Assembly: GCF_021012795.1 (NCBI RefSeq)
Contig: NZ_VFYU01000024.1
Location: 1-64,000 of the forward strand
Direction of reading: 5' to 3'
Source of the DNA: Psychrobacter sp. I-STPA10
GTDB taxonomy: Bacteria; Pseudomonadota; Gammaproteobacteria; Pseudomonadales; Moraxellaceae
DNA length: 64,000 nucleotides
A model generated the notes under the pieces. It had not been told where the DNA came from and did not search any database. It saw only the letters and a program-made list of their open reading frames with translations. Of the stretch, positions 32,565 to 42,300 are shown piece after piece; position 1 is the stretch's first letter; the number at the start of each line of letters is the position of its first letter. Both the position numbers and the translations under genes were made by a program.

Positions 32565-34145
32565 CTCAGTACACTCGCTATGTACGCCAATTCTACCAAT
32601 TACATCATCATGCCCTACATAATTAGCACCATAGCCATACTGGTCGCCATTAGCATCAGTAGTATGTGAATGATTGTTACTTGATTCAATTGCAAGTCCA
32701 ATCTCAGTGGGTGGGTCGGTGCGACTGGCATGGTGCATCAGTAGTAGTGAGATGGCAGTATCACCGTGGCGTTTATTATTATTTTCACTATCAGCACTAT
32801 TGATGCGAGTCGTAGGAATACGGGGTATATTGTTGATGACCTCAAAGCTTCTAAGATCAGCGAGTACGTCAGTATCTTTGGGAATATCTATCAATTCACC
32901 ATCTTGCAGTGCCGACTTAAATGGGGCAGTATTTTCACGATACCATTTTTCTGACAGCATTATCGCATTGATTAGCTCACCATAGTTATCTGAGGCACAC
33001 TCTGCTAAATATTGTCCATTGCCTCGAGCATCAAGTGCCGCACCGCTGAAGCGTGGCAGGCGTTCCAAAATAAATAATAATATCTGTTCTTGCTGTTTAA
33101 ATGGAATATTTGCCAGCTCTATAATAAGTCGCACTGCCAGTGTTAAGTCTTGTTGCTCTGCTCCGATAGAAAACGAGGTTAAATCGCCACTACGAGCAAA
33201 ATCCTCACCCAAATAATGTCGTTGCGTCTTACTCAATGACTGTAAGATAGATAATACCGTTTCATTCAGCCAGTCATCAATCTCAGCTCGACGAGTTGAT
33301 TCAGGCAATAAGCTAAAATCGTTTTTCTTTTCTAATCTTATAATAGGTGTGTCGCTATTCATGCACTGCTCAATCAATGCACGAGATAGCCATTTGCCCC
33401 CGCCATTTTGTGGAATACAACAGTATTCCTCTAAGGCATCTTCTTTATTAGCGGTATCACTAAGCAGATTTGCTTTCCATTGTGCTTCTTTATCTTGTGA
33501 CCATGTTTGTTTAGTGACTTGGCAAATGCGTTTATACAGTCCCTCATTGCAGGCATCGTCAAGAGTGATGGTATGGACTGAGTAGCGTTTTTTACCTGCA
33601 CGACTATCAATGATTAACTCATTAAACAGGTTATCCACGCCATTATGCGTACTGATGATACGTACCTTTGCACCCCACATTGTCAATGCCAATGCCGCTT
33701 TTAATACTTCAGATAAATGCTCATGGAATGCCGCCTCATCGATGACTACATTGCCTTGCATACCTCGCAGATTGCGGGGATTAGATGATAACGCTTTGAC
33801 TTTAAAGCCACTGGCAAAATAGATGACATAGGTCAGGATTTCTTTTTTACCATCTTCAGTTTCAAAAACCTCTTCGTTCTCTTCAATTTCACTGGCAGCA
33901 TAGTTATACATGGTTGCCCACATGGCAACAGCATCGATATACTCTCGTGCCATGTCTTTACTTGAGCCAATGTAAAACGTATCACAGCCACCCTCTGCTT
34001 TTTTGAGTGAAGCATCGAGTGCATTATCAGCAGCTTCAGCCCACGTTAGCCCCGTTCGCCGTGATTTCTCAGCAATTTTTAACTGGCTATCATCTGCTAT
34101 CCAACGTTTTTGATATGCCAATAAGACGTCATTTTCATTAAACAT
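32547..34145 (-). CDS. Large terminase subunit (Mu gp28-like)
   Basis: This 532-residue packaging motor and nuclease starts LLAYQKRWIADDSQLKIAEK. The ATPase has SRRTGLTW near residue 28 as Walker A-type loop and GNVVIDEAAFHE near residue 132 as Walker B. The nuclease half contains LGEDFARSGDLTSFSI and DARGNGQYLAE. It starts on a TAATG overlap with the small subunit. It cuts headful packages that include flanking host DNA in Mu-type phages. Confidence 0.93.
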   Translation of the reverse strand: MFNENDVLLAYQKRWIADDSQLKIAEKSRRTGLTWAEAADNALDASLKKAEGGCDTFYIGSSKDMAREYIDAVAMWATMYNYAASEIEENEEVFETEDGKKEILTYVIYFASGFKVKALSSNPRNLRGMQGNVVIDEAAFHEHLSEVLKAALALTMWGAKVRIISTHNGVDNLFNELIIDSRAGKKRYSVHTITLDDACNEGLYKRICQVTKQTWSQDKEAQWKANLLSDTANKEDALEEYCCIPQNGGGKWLSRALIEQCMNSDTPIIRLEKKNDFSLLPESTRRAEIDDWLNETVLSILQSLSKTQRHYLGEDFARSGDLTSFSIGAEQQDLTLAVRLIIELANIPFKQQEQILLFILERLPRFSGAALDARGNGQYLAECASDNYGELINAIMLSEKWYRENTAPFKSALQDGELIDIPKDTDVLADLRSFEVINNIPRIPTTRINSADSENNNKRHGDTAISLLLMHHASRTDPPTEIGLAIESSNNHSHTTDANGDQYGYGANYVGHDDVIGRIGVHSECTELFNGF

Positions 34146-34687
34146 TAGGCAATACCCAATATCTTTTGCTTAATCTCATTTGCCGTATCAGCAGACAATC
34201 CTGCTTCTACGATGGCTTTTTCAGTCTCTTTGGCAGCTTTTGCTAATATGGCTTTTTCAATTTCACGCTGACGTTTCTCGTTGATAGTAGCAGCGTTCTC
34301 TAACTTTTCGACAGCCATTGCCAGCTCTTTGAGCATCTTAGGCTCGACGATACCATCACCATCAGACAGATTAATAGCGGTATTAAAAGCAAGGTTGCGT
34401 ATGACCTCATTAAGCAGTTGCCCAACTTTGCCCTGTGGAGCATTACCAAATCTACCCACCCACATTTCAGCCATTTCTCGGCTTTGTTGGATACGTGCAC
34501 CCACTTCATTCATCTGCACTGCATAGCGATTAACCGCTGATTTACTGCGAGGTGGTTCACCAATCTCTTCAAGTAACTCGTTAAGCCGCTCAGTTGCTTC
34601 TATCTGAGTAATGCGTGGGTCACGCAGCCAATCTTGCAACTGTTCTAGCAATAGTGGTGGTAGGGTTTTGATACTACTTTTTGCCAT
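34145..34687 (-). CDS. Small terminase subunit (DUF3486, Mu gp27-like)
   Basis: The 180-residue, largely helical protein carries the DUF3486 pattern LPPLLLEQLQDWLRDPRITQ, then SKSAVNRYAVQMNEVGARIQ. In Mu-type phages this is the DNA-recognition subunit of terminase. Stop and start overlap (TAATG) with the large subunit gene shows translational coupling. Confidence 0.9.
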   Translation of the reverse strand: MAKSSIKTLPPLLLEQLQDWLRDPRITQIEATERLNELLEEIGEPPRSKSAVNRYAVQMNEVGARIQQSREMAEMWVGRFGNAPQGKVGQLLNEVIRNLAFNTAINLSDGDGIVEPKMLKELAMAVEKLENAATINEKRQREIEKAILAKAAKETEKAIVEAGLSADTANEIKQKILGIA

Positions 34688-34696
34688 CTTACCCTC

Positions 34697-35023
34697 TTAA
34701 TAGCCTTTGAATGACTTGATATCAGCAATCTCTGATGGGCGTAAATTACGCACCCCCACAGCTCGTACCATACCTTTTGCAACCTCTAGACCTCTATCTG
34801 TTAATGCAATGTTATTAATAGCACCAAGTGGTGTAGATGTTGTTAAGCCTTGCTCACATAGCCATTGGTTATGTGTACGCAACTGGTCATAAGAGATTGA
34901 TTTGCCCTGCATTTCAAAGCATTGATATAGCATTTGTTCACTTAGCTGATAATCAGGGTCATATAACAAAAACCACAGTACGCTGCGTCTGTGGTCTTCG
35001 GTTTGTAATTGTTGCAGGTTCAT
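34697..35023 (-). CDS. Mu gp26-like conserved phage protein
   Basis: The 108-residue protein has an N-terminus EDHRRSVLWFLLYDPDYQLS and a winged-helix-like body (YDQLRTHNQWLCEQGLTT, then IALTDRGLEVAKG), typical of the gp26/VpaChn25_0724 family encoded just upstream of terminase in Mu-like phages. The role is unknown, possibly regulatory or packaging related. It begins 15 bp downstream of the DUF2730 stop. Confidence 0.8.
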   Translation of the reverse strand: MNLQQLQTEDHRRSVLWFLLYDPDYQLSEQMLYQCFEMQGKSISYDQLRTHNQWLCEQGLTTSTPLGAINNIALTDRGLEVAKGMVRAVGVRNLRPSEIADIKSFKGY

Positions 35024-35037
35024 TTTTTATTCATTCC

Positions 35038-35373
35038 CTACTTAATGAGTTTTTCAAGAATCATCGCATTGGAATCTGCCAAACCTTTGACGATGCCTTG
35101 CACTGTAGAAACATTTGTATTCAAGTCATCGATACGATAATGAATGCGTGAGATTTGTTGGCGGTCTGGCATATGCTTTATTTGTGTTGAAATGCTAGTA
35201 ACACGGGTTTTTAATTCGTCAAGCTCAGTGTTATGTTTGGCTTCTAATTCAACAATTTTCTTAGCATTTGCTTTGTGATTTGTCACTATCCACACATAGA
35301 TTGAGATGCCTACCATGACTACGGTTTGCACCACATCAAAAGTGAATTTGATAAAATGAATATCAAATCTCAT
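35038..35373 (-). CDS. DUF2730 membrane/coiled-coil protein (gp25-like)
   Basis: The 111-residue protein has one N-terminal membrane helix (VVQTVVMVGISIYVWIVT, about 14-31), then a long coiled coil (LEAKHNTELDELKTRVTSIS). This is the DUF2730/Mu gp25 layout next to lysis and terminase genes. A spanin-like or lysis accessory role has been considered for such proteins but is not established. It overlaps the holin gene by 11 bp. Confidence 0.75.
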   Translation of the reverse strand: MRFDIHFIKFTFDVVQTVVMVGISIYVWIVTNHKANAKKIVELEAKHNTELDELKTRVTSISTQIKHMPDRQQISRIHYRIDDLNTNVSTVQGIVKGLADSNAMILEKLIK

Positions 35374-35794
35374 AATCCACCTTTTCTAGTGGCAGATGCT
35401 GCTTTGTTGTGATTTTAGATTGTGTCATCGTTCGTAGTAACACATTGCCCGCACCGATAATGGCTGTCAGTAGCCCAAAAGTTTCAGCGTTGATAAATGG
35501 CTCGGCATAGGGCAATACACTATCTGCCATTGGAAATACCACGCCAGCAATCCCCATCGCTGTAACACCAATGTTAAACCACATAGTTTTAGACTTTGCC
35601 CACCATTTGGTAGGAGTTTTGGGTTGATTAGGCTCAGGTGATGGACTTGGTGGAGGGCTATCAAGTGATGAATAACCAAACTCAGTATCAACATCTGGTT
35701 GAGTTGTCATATTAGGCGTTAGTCCAACACTAGCGACTATCGCTAAAGCTGAAGCTAACATCGAATTTAAAAAAGAAAATTTATATTTAAGCAT
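35363..35794 (-). CDS. Holin-like membrane protein
   Basis: The ATG at 35794 (MLKYKFSFLNSML) has AAGGAC six bases upstream and is preferred over the ATG at 35827, which has no ribosome site. The protein has 143 residues. It has an N-terminal membrane or signal segment, a Pro-rich linker (PPPSPSPEPNQPKTPTKWWA), then two hydrophobic segments (NIGVTAMGIAGVVFPM and FGLLTAIIGAGNVLLRT). The SKTMWFN and NVLLR motifs are common in small phage lysis-region membrane proteins. Holin function is inferred. It is the first gene after promoter PB. Confidence 0.6.
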   Translation of the reverse strand: MLKYKFSFLNSMLASALAIVASVGLTPNMTTQPDVDTEFGYSSLDSPPPSPSPEPNQPKTPTKWWAKSKTMWFNIGVTAMGIAGVVFPMADSVLPYAEPFINAETFGLLTAIIGAGNVLLRTMTQSKITTKQHLPLEKVDYEI

Positions 35795-35851
35795 GATAAG
35801 TCCTTGACTATAGAAGGTATGGCTCAAAGTTAAAGGTCAAGCAATACCTTA

Positions 35852-35892
35852 AGTATATAGTCAGGTGACTAAGAGTGAATAAGACTGGTTTT
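35852..35892 (-). promoter_or_regulatory. Late promoter PB (lysis, terminase, portal genes)
   Basis: The minus strand has the 19-bp element AAAACCAGTCTTATTCACT (35892-35874), 16 bases, then TATACT (35857-35852). The element is identical to that of promoter PA. Inside the spacer is the palindrome TAGTCACCTGACTA (35858-35871), a likely operator or activator site absent from PA. Confidence 0.65.
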
Positions 35893-35931
35893 GTATCTTG
35901 AGGAATGATAATAAAGAGAACTGATTTTATG

Positions 35932-36159
35932 TTAGACACCAAACTCACTAAATGTCACATTTGGTGCTTCAGATAAAATGGTACTATTGCGCCGATTATA
36001 AAAGCACTTTTTACCTGTTTCCATATCTCCAGTTAATAATATCGTAGCCCCACTAGGCGTCTCAGCTACGAGCTTACCATCGCTACGTTGACCTATGATA
36101 GTAGCAAATGCTTTCTCTTGCGTATCAAAGATTTGTTCAAATTGACTTAATAAATTCAT
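35932..36159 (-). CDS. Small phage tail-operon protein, unknown
   Basis: The protein has 75 residues. IIGQRSDGKLVAETPSGATI followed by LLTGDMETGKKCFYNRRN suggests a small beta-barrel. It is the last gene of the tail block, 22 bp after the 666-residue tail protein. Similar short proteins end tail operons in other siphophages. The function is unknown. Confidence 0.6.
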   Translation of the reverse strand: MNLLSQFEQIFDTQEKAFATIIGQRSDGKLVAETPSGATILLTGDMETGKKCFYNRRNSTILSEAPNVTFSEFGV

Positions 36160-36181
36160 ACAATCTCACCTATATCAATCC

Positions 36182-38182
36182 CTAATTATCTAAATATCTA
36201 TCGACAGTTACTGTTTGATAAATCTTAGGTGCACCATTGTCCAGTTCGATATTGACTGATATAGCAGTAACTACACCACGCCATGCCCCATCGCCTCCCT
36301 CTAAAGTATCATTTACTTGCCAGATTTGCCCCAGCTTTGCTAGGGGCACATCATCAGACCAGAGCATTTTTAGCGTATAAATAGCATGAGTGCCACTATC
36401 TGATAGTATCGCCATACCTTTTGGTACAGTCACATCTTGGTCAGTATAGAGTGTATGGTTTTGTGTTGGAGCATCGCTATCACGTCCTTGTCTAGCTCTA
36501 AACACCTCATGTCCGACTGTATCACCAACCACCATGACGGTATTAAATCGAGTGGCTTTATTGACTGTATCAGTCATATTTAATATCACATCAGCAGGTA
36601 TTGTCACATCTGGCGTTGCTGTCGCAAGCTCCCAAGCGGGCTTTTTCCAGCGTGGTTTGAGTGATAGTGTTGGCTCATTTGGGTGTGTTGTCACAAAACC
36701 ACCGCATGCTTGAGCAATATCAGCAATCACAGCAATGGGGGTTTTGCCTGTTACAGCATATTGATTCGCTGGTATCAGCCAATCGTTAATATCCCAGTCT
36801 TGCACACTGATAGATAGTCCATTTAACTGTTGATTGACAATTTGACTCGCATAGTTCGCCTGATCTGATAGTCCGCTCTGTGTACCAGCATAATCAGCAC
36901 CTAGCCTTGCTGTGATTGAGCGACCACCGATGCTATGTGTGTGATTTGCAAACTTGCGAGTACGGCTTTGGTCTTCAGCGATAATTGTAAACGTGAATCC
37001 ATTAACCACCACATTAATCAATGGCTCATTACCTTGTGGCACATCTAACTTTGCCTTAATTTTGGCATAATCTTTAGCAGTGATATCAATGCTACCTTGC
37101 CAACAATAACTAGACATATCTGTTTTTATACTAAACGATAATGGGTCGACTGCAATCCCGCCCACCGTAGCTGTAATGATGTTATGCACGATATAACTCC
37201 TTAGATTTGGTATTAGCTGAGGCGGTGCGTCATGCCAACACGTAAAGACAAATGGCAAGTTGCTAGACGGTAGGTTGCTACGTCGTCTTGATAAAGGCAG
37301 GGGCAAACGGTTAGCTGGTGGTCTAATACGACAAGTAAAATTCGGCTTATCAGGCTCTGGCTCGGGTATCGGGTAGTAACGGCACGGCACTGGTATTGCT
37401 GCACTTGTGCGAGCCTGTTTGTACTTTTCAATGTTGCGAGAGGCTTTGTAATAACTGACACTATCAGATAGATTAATTGTGTGCTTAAGCGGCAAATTCA
37501 CACAATGCTTATAAGCAACCACAGGTGCAGATTTGACAGCAACGCAGCTTTGATAACCAATCGTTGGGCTGATTTTTGCGGCTTGGCACGATTGTAATGA
37601 GATAAACGGCAACACAGTTTGTGCCTGACAATATTTGAGTAATATGCCATTGCTGATTTGTATTTTTTGCCATTGTAATAGAGGTACAAATGCTTGCGAT
37701 TTAAAGTAATGTCTAGATGCGATGTTGATAGCAGCATCACGTATCACTTGATAATCATCAGCAATGCTTTGGCTAGTGTGTCGCCATGTCTCACAGCGTA
37801 CAATAGTTTTTGTGGTGTGAGTGACTGCACCAAACCATGCCATCGCTCCATGCATACGCCTAGGTTTTGGTGGCTCAGTGGGTGTACTGCCATCGCTATC
37901 ATCTATATTATCATTGTTATCATTAACATCACCGCTAATGACTAATACACCCAATTTACGAGACAAAGGCAGTGGCAAATTGTTGGATGCTGGACGGTCA
38001 ACAATGGGTCGAGATAGTTGCAGTGGCAAACTGTCAGCACTAACAATTCTAAATATTATTGGAGGTTTGCCAAGCGGTCTATCTAATAATAGCGGTAAAG
38101 CCCCGCTATTATTAGATAGCAGAGGAATTTGTAGAGGTAATGGTAGTGCATTGGCATTTACTCGCTCTGCCATGACTGCCAC
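36182..38182 (-). CDS. Tail tip protein with LPLxL repeats
   Basis: The protein has 666 residues. The first 100 contain repeated short units (ANALPLPLQIPLL, GALPLLLDRPLGKPP, DSLPLQLSRPI, NNLPLPLSRKL), and two related copies recur near residues 290-310. A Cys/His-containing middle (residues 130-250) has several SCQAA/YKHC-like repeats. The C-terminal half (after residue 330) is a beta-rich domain with a TPIAVIADIAQACGGFVTTH segment, similar in style to distal tail hub proteins. A role in the tail tip or receptor contact is inferred from location. Confidence 0.65.
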   Translation of the reverse strand: MAVMAERVNANALPLPLQIPLLSNNSGALPLLLDRPLGKPPIIFRIVSADSLPLQLSRPIVDRPASNNLPLPLSRKLGVLVISGDVNDNNDNIDDSDGSTPTEPPKPRRMHGAMAWFGAVTHTTKTIVRCETWRHTSQSIADDYQVIRDAAINIASRHYFKSQAFVPLLQWQKIQISNGILLKYCQAQTVLPFISLQSCQAAKISPTIGYQSCVAVKSAPVVAYKHCVNLPLKHTINLSDSVSYYKASRNIEKYKQARTSAAIPVPCRYYPIPEPEPDKPNFTCRIRPPANRLPLPLSRRRSNLPSSNLPFVFTCWHDAPPQLIPNLRSYIVHNIITATVGGIAVDPLSFSIKTDMSSYCWQGSIDITAKDYAKIKAKLDVPQGNEPLINVVVNGFTFTIIAEDQSRTRKFANHTHSIGGRSITARLGADYAGTQSGLSDQANYASQIVNQQLNGLSISVQDWDINDWLIPANQYAVTGKTPIAVIADIAQACGGFVTTHPNEPTLSLKPRWKKPAWELATATPDVTIPADVILNMTDTVNKATRFNTVMVVGDTVGHEVFRARQGRDSDAPTQNHTLYTDQDVTVPKGMAILSDSGTHAIYTLKMLWSDDVPLAKLGQIWQVNDTLEGGDGAWRGVVTAISVNIELDNGAPKIYQTVTVDRYLDN

Positions 38183-38544
38183 AATTCTTGTTGCTCAGCG
38201 ACTGTTAAATCTGTCGCAGGTGTGACATAGTCCCAACAAAATGGTTCGTAACGCTGGTCAATGCCATTGGGTGGTAGGTCTCGGCATATAACAAGATATT
38301 GTTTGTTAGGGTCTAGTCCTATAAACATATAGTGACCATTTTTCAATGATGCTTGGCGTGCTAATAAATTATAATTATTATCTAATAATATAACCTCTCG
38401 ACTTGCTGATTTACCTGCAACTGTAACAATACCTGCTCCACTGCCCGCAATATATCCGTCTCCAGCATAGTTAGTAATAATATGCCCAATAATCATGTAT
38501 AAGATCCTTTTAACACAACACCAAAGTTTTGTAACTGTGCCCAT
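38158..38544 (-). CDS. Phage tail-region protein with carboxypeptidase-like beta fold
   Basis: The 128-residue protein has GIVTVAGKSASREVILLDNN, then LLARQASLKNGHYMFIGLDP and YLVICRDLPP, the strand pattern of small carboxypeptidase-regulatory or Ig-like modules often attached to tail fibres. It overlaps the genes on both sides (25 bp and 52 bp). It could decorate the tail tip. Function is inferred from fold pattern and context. Confidence 0.6.
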   Translation of the reverse strand: MGTVTKLWCCVKRILYMIIGHIITNYAGDGYIAGSGAGIVTVAGKSASREVILLDNNYNLLARQASLKNGHYMFIGLDPNKQYLVICRDLPPNGIDQRYEPFCWDYVTPATDLTVAEQQELWQSWQSE

Positions 38545-39302
38545 GCTGTTTTAAACATCAATATATCACTAGCGGTGTCTGCAATTTTTAGATAATGATT
38601 ATTAGTATTTAATTGACCTGCATGCTCAACGAGACCAGGCAAAAAAATGCCGTACATGTCAGACTTGAAAATTGGCGCACAAAAAACATGTTGTGTGCCA
38701 GCATTGATATCATCGTCAAATATTTGTTTTTTATACCATTTTTGATTGTGCTCATCAGTGAGTTGCATGCGATTTATACTATAATTAACTGCTTCATAAC
38801 GATAGTCGCCGCCCCATAAAACTGGTCGCTGTTTTATTGCTTCTGTTGTATAAGCACTGCCAAAAAAGAACACTGCAAATAATGGTGTACCGACATCCGT
38901 TTGTAGCAAAACATAACACGATTGATTATTTGCAATGACAAACCAATCTTGAGTCTCAGACTTAAAGTTAAACATTTTTTTTGAGCGAGTTGTTGTAGCA
39001 AATGCTGTATCTGCATCTGCTGCTGTTGCAGTCATAACAAATTTATCAGATGTATCATGCGTAACTGTAAATATACAATGTGATGATAATATAGCAGTGC
39101 TACTAAATGCTCGTGTACCCGTATTTTCGATGTCATCAACTGGCATTGTCCAGTCTTGAGGCGGCTGTTTATCACCATACCCTGTAATTAGACATGCTTT
39201 TAACACAGTCGAAAATGAGAAATCTGATTTATCAAGTTGCGGAGCATCATCATCGTAACTTGAATACACATGAAATGGCTCATAATCATAAATATTTAAC
39301 AT
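38493..39302 (-). CDS. Phage tail-region protein, unknown
   Basis: The 269-residue protein opens YDYEPFHVYSSYDDDAPQLD and has a beta-rich body (SHCIFTVTHDTSDKFVMTAT, then DWFVIANNQSCYVLLQTD and AVFFFGSAYTTEAIKQRPVL). This is the style of B3/D3112 tail-tip proteins of unknown role. Its start coincides with the end of the 1213-residue protein (1-bp overlap), so translation is coupled. Confidence 0.6.
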   Translation of the reverse strand: MLNIYDYEPFHVYSSYDDDAPQLDKSDFSFSTVLKACLITGYGDKQPPQDWTMPVDDIENTGTRAFSSTAILSSHCIFTVTHDTSDKFVMTATAADADTAFATTTRSKKMFNFKSETQDWFVIANNQSCYVLLQTDVGTPLFAVFFFGSAYTTEAIKQRPVLWGGDYRYEAVNYSINRMQLTDEHNQKWYKKQIFDDDINAGTQHVFCAPIFKSDMYGIFLPGLVEHAGQLNTNNHYLKIADTASDILMFKTAWAQLQNFGVVLKGSYT

Positions 39303-42300
39303 TATAATATTTCCTTAGTTTCTGTCGTATCACCATACAAGCACATTGTATAGCCGTCTTCACCTTTAGGCGTGCTAGATGACGGTTGTACAGCGCACAA
39401 TACCCACACGGGCAACAATGTTCCCCACGTATTAAAACGGATAATATCTTGGCTTGCCCATGGTGCTTCGTTACCAAATGCCTGTTTTGGAATAGTGAAA
39501 TATGGCTTGTTAGAGGCTGGATTAATCGGTGCTAAATCAGTTAATGTATCGCCACGCATGACAAAGCCGAGCGTTTCGCCATACAACTCAAATTGACTTG
39601 TGCCTGTCATTTTAATCATCCAACGCTCCGTAATAGCTCCATCATCTGTCAATACCATTGGATAATCTTTTAGATTGAGTTTATTAAGCAGCGTGTCGCC
39701 GACGGGTTCATCTCGCCAAACTTTATCCCAGTTGCGCTGTGTAAAAGGTACAGAGACACGCACTTGTAAATCATCACCGATTAACACGCTAGATACATAA
39801 GTGCTATCTATTGGATAGTCTCTTTTTGTAGGGAATATCAGTGATAATGTGCCGTCAATATCAGCCTCATGAATGCGATTACGCTCTTCTTGAGCGTGCA
39901 TCACAGATAGCGGCATTTGATAAGATGAGAGGTCGAGCGGGGTTGTCCATGTGATTGTGCCAGCGTCTAGGTCATAGTCCCAAAGTTCTGCATTGACAGG
40001 CTGACCATTGGCATCGCTGACACAGATACGGTCAACATCATTGCGTGATAGCTGTACAGTTTGACCGCCTGTGTGTGCTGAGCCGATGTCATCAGTCTGG
40101 CGGTTGCCAATTAAGATAGTATCGCCTCGTCTAAAAATTGGAATACGCCCGTCCTGTGGTAGTCTCACTGTGTCGATTTTGACAACATTACTGTCAATTG
40201 GAAGATAAGAATAAGCAACAGCGTTGTAAGTGATTGTCTCTGCTAGTACGTGCAGTGGTTTCCAGATTTTGCCGTTATGTATAGCCTCTTGGTCGTACCA
40301 GTCTTCATTCTCATTGCCGAACGCATTGACTAATTGACCAAATTTAACATCAACTACACCAAATTCAGTGTCTACTAGACCTTGAATACCATCTGCTTTT
40401 AATTCACCAGCGTAGTTTGCCCGTGCATTAATTTTTGTGCCGTTAACTGCCACTGCTCGTATTTCAAGACTGCCAGCACGTAGGGGTGAGCTTGGCACTC
40501 TAAATGTCACACTATCGACGGGATTACTGCCAATACTGGTTACTAATGAGTTAATAACTGGCGCATTGCCATTTTGCCATTGCCAATTTGTCAACAGCAT
40601 TTTGCCTGCTTGATAATCAACTGTGCCTGCTAATTGAGCAGAGCCAGTCTTGGGGTCAAGATCAGTATAAATACTGCCCAGTTTGTCAAAATAAGTATGT
40701 CCAGCCCACGTTACATTGATACTAGCTGGTGCAATACTCTCAGCGTGATGTGGCAATAAATCAATCTCAATATCACCGCTACTTAGCTGCTCAGTTACGC
40801 TGTTTGCTGTGTCAGTATCATAAAAATATACCTCAACAACGCCATCTTCTGGCAGTGTCGCAGTAGCATCAGCATATTCATAGCCTGTTAATACTTGTGT
40901 TATGACAGTTTTCATATGGCTCTGGTAGCCTGTACCATCAAATATCAAGCCATCACGGACTTGCCCTGTAGTAGTTTTATAAACAGGCTTTGGTATGTTA
41001 ACAATCACATCAGTATTAAATTTGAGTGTGCGTGCTGCATAGTCAACAGTACCAACTGTTTCGCCAGCATTATTAACTAATAATCCAGCACCATCATCTG
41101 TAATCACCTGATACGGATCAATCCAATTTTTACCATCGACTTTTATGTAACCCTCAACAAATAGCGGCCATTTTACTTTAACGCTGTGAGGCTTTAGCGG
41201 TTTATCACTCAAATCTTCTAGCGTGATTTGTCCATCACTACCAGCTTGTGGTGCTTGATATATTTTTGTGGCTTTATTACCAACGTTATAGCTCACATTA
41301 ATATCTAATACACCGTCTGGATGATTAAAATTAGCATCCGTATCAATGCGTATCTGTTTTAAATTTGGGTCATATTGACCAGTCCAATCACCTGTAATAT
41401 TACCTGCTGCATCACAAGTTGCAGTTTTGTCTTCACCATCATTCCAACTTAGAGACAGCGTACTTGGCACAGCATCTTGTGAGATATTGAGCAGCATTTT
41501 TGCAGATGTGGCGATGTCAGAGCGGTTAAAATATCTCGCTCGTGTACTCCATGAAAACAATACCGCACTACCAATATCAGGCAGTTCACCATAGCTGACA
41601 TTGACGGTACCAGTTGTATAATTTACATTGCCGCTGCCGTGCGCTGCACTTGCACCCCGCAGCGCACCTGTGCCATCGTCACGCAAATCATACCAACGTC
41701 CTTGCGCTCGGTAGCTGACGATTAAGCTTCCCACCGCTGGAGGTGGATCAATTGTCATTACATCGTTATAGCTACGATTATTAATATCAACATCGATGCG
41801 AGCCGTATCAGCGACTTTTAACTCAGATGCTGCCGCTTTAAAACTGACATTATTTAAATAGCCACTAAAAGATGGCTCATTAATTTGTAAATCACCTTGC
41901 GTATAATCAACTTTGCCAACTACATTGTCATTGAGTATCAGCAATCCACCCTTGTCTGTGATATTGCCATTGCTTGTGTTCAGAGTAATACTATTTGGTA
42001 GTACGGCATTACCCAGTGACACTGTGCTGTTTGAGCCTGCACTATGACTTTTATTGATAGTTAAGCTTAATTTACTGTCAGCTTTTGTGCCATCAAACAG
42101 CGTTTGCCGCTGTCCTGCGGCGGTTAAATCAATCAATGCAGTCTCAATCTGGTTTGTTGGTACTAATTTCTCCATAAGTCCAGCGATCTTGATTTGCGTT
42201 GACTCACGTAAAATAGCTTCAGTTAACGGCTTAATACCATAATATTGAGCCGCATCAGCGACGTGGGTTTCACGTATTTTGCACGGAGTATCGACATACG

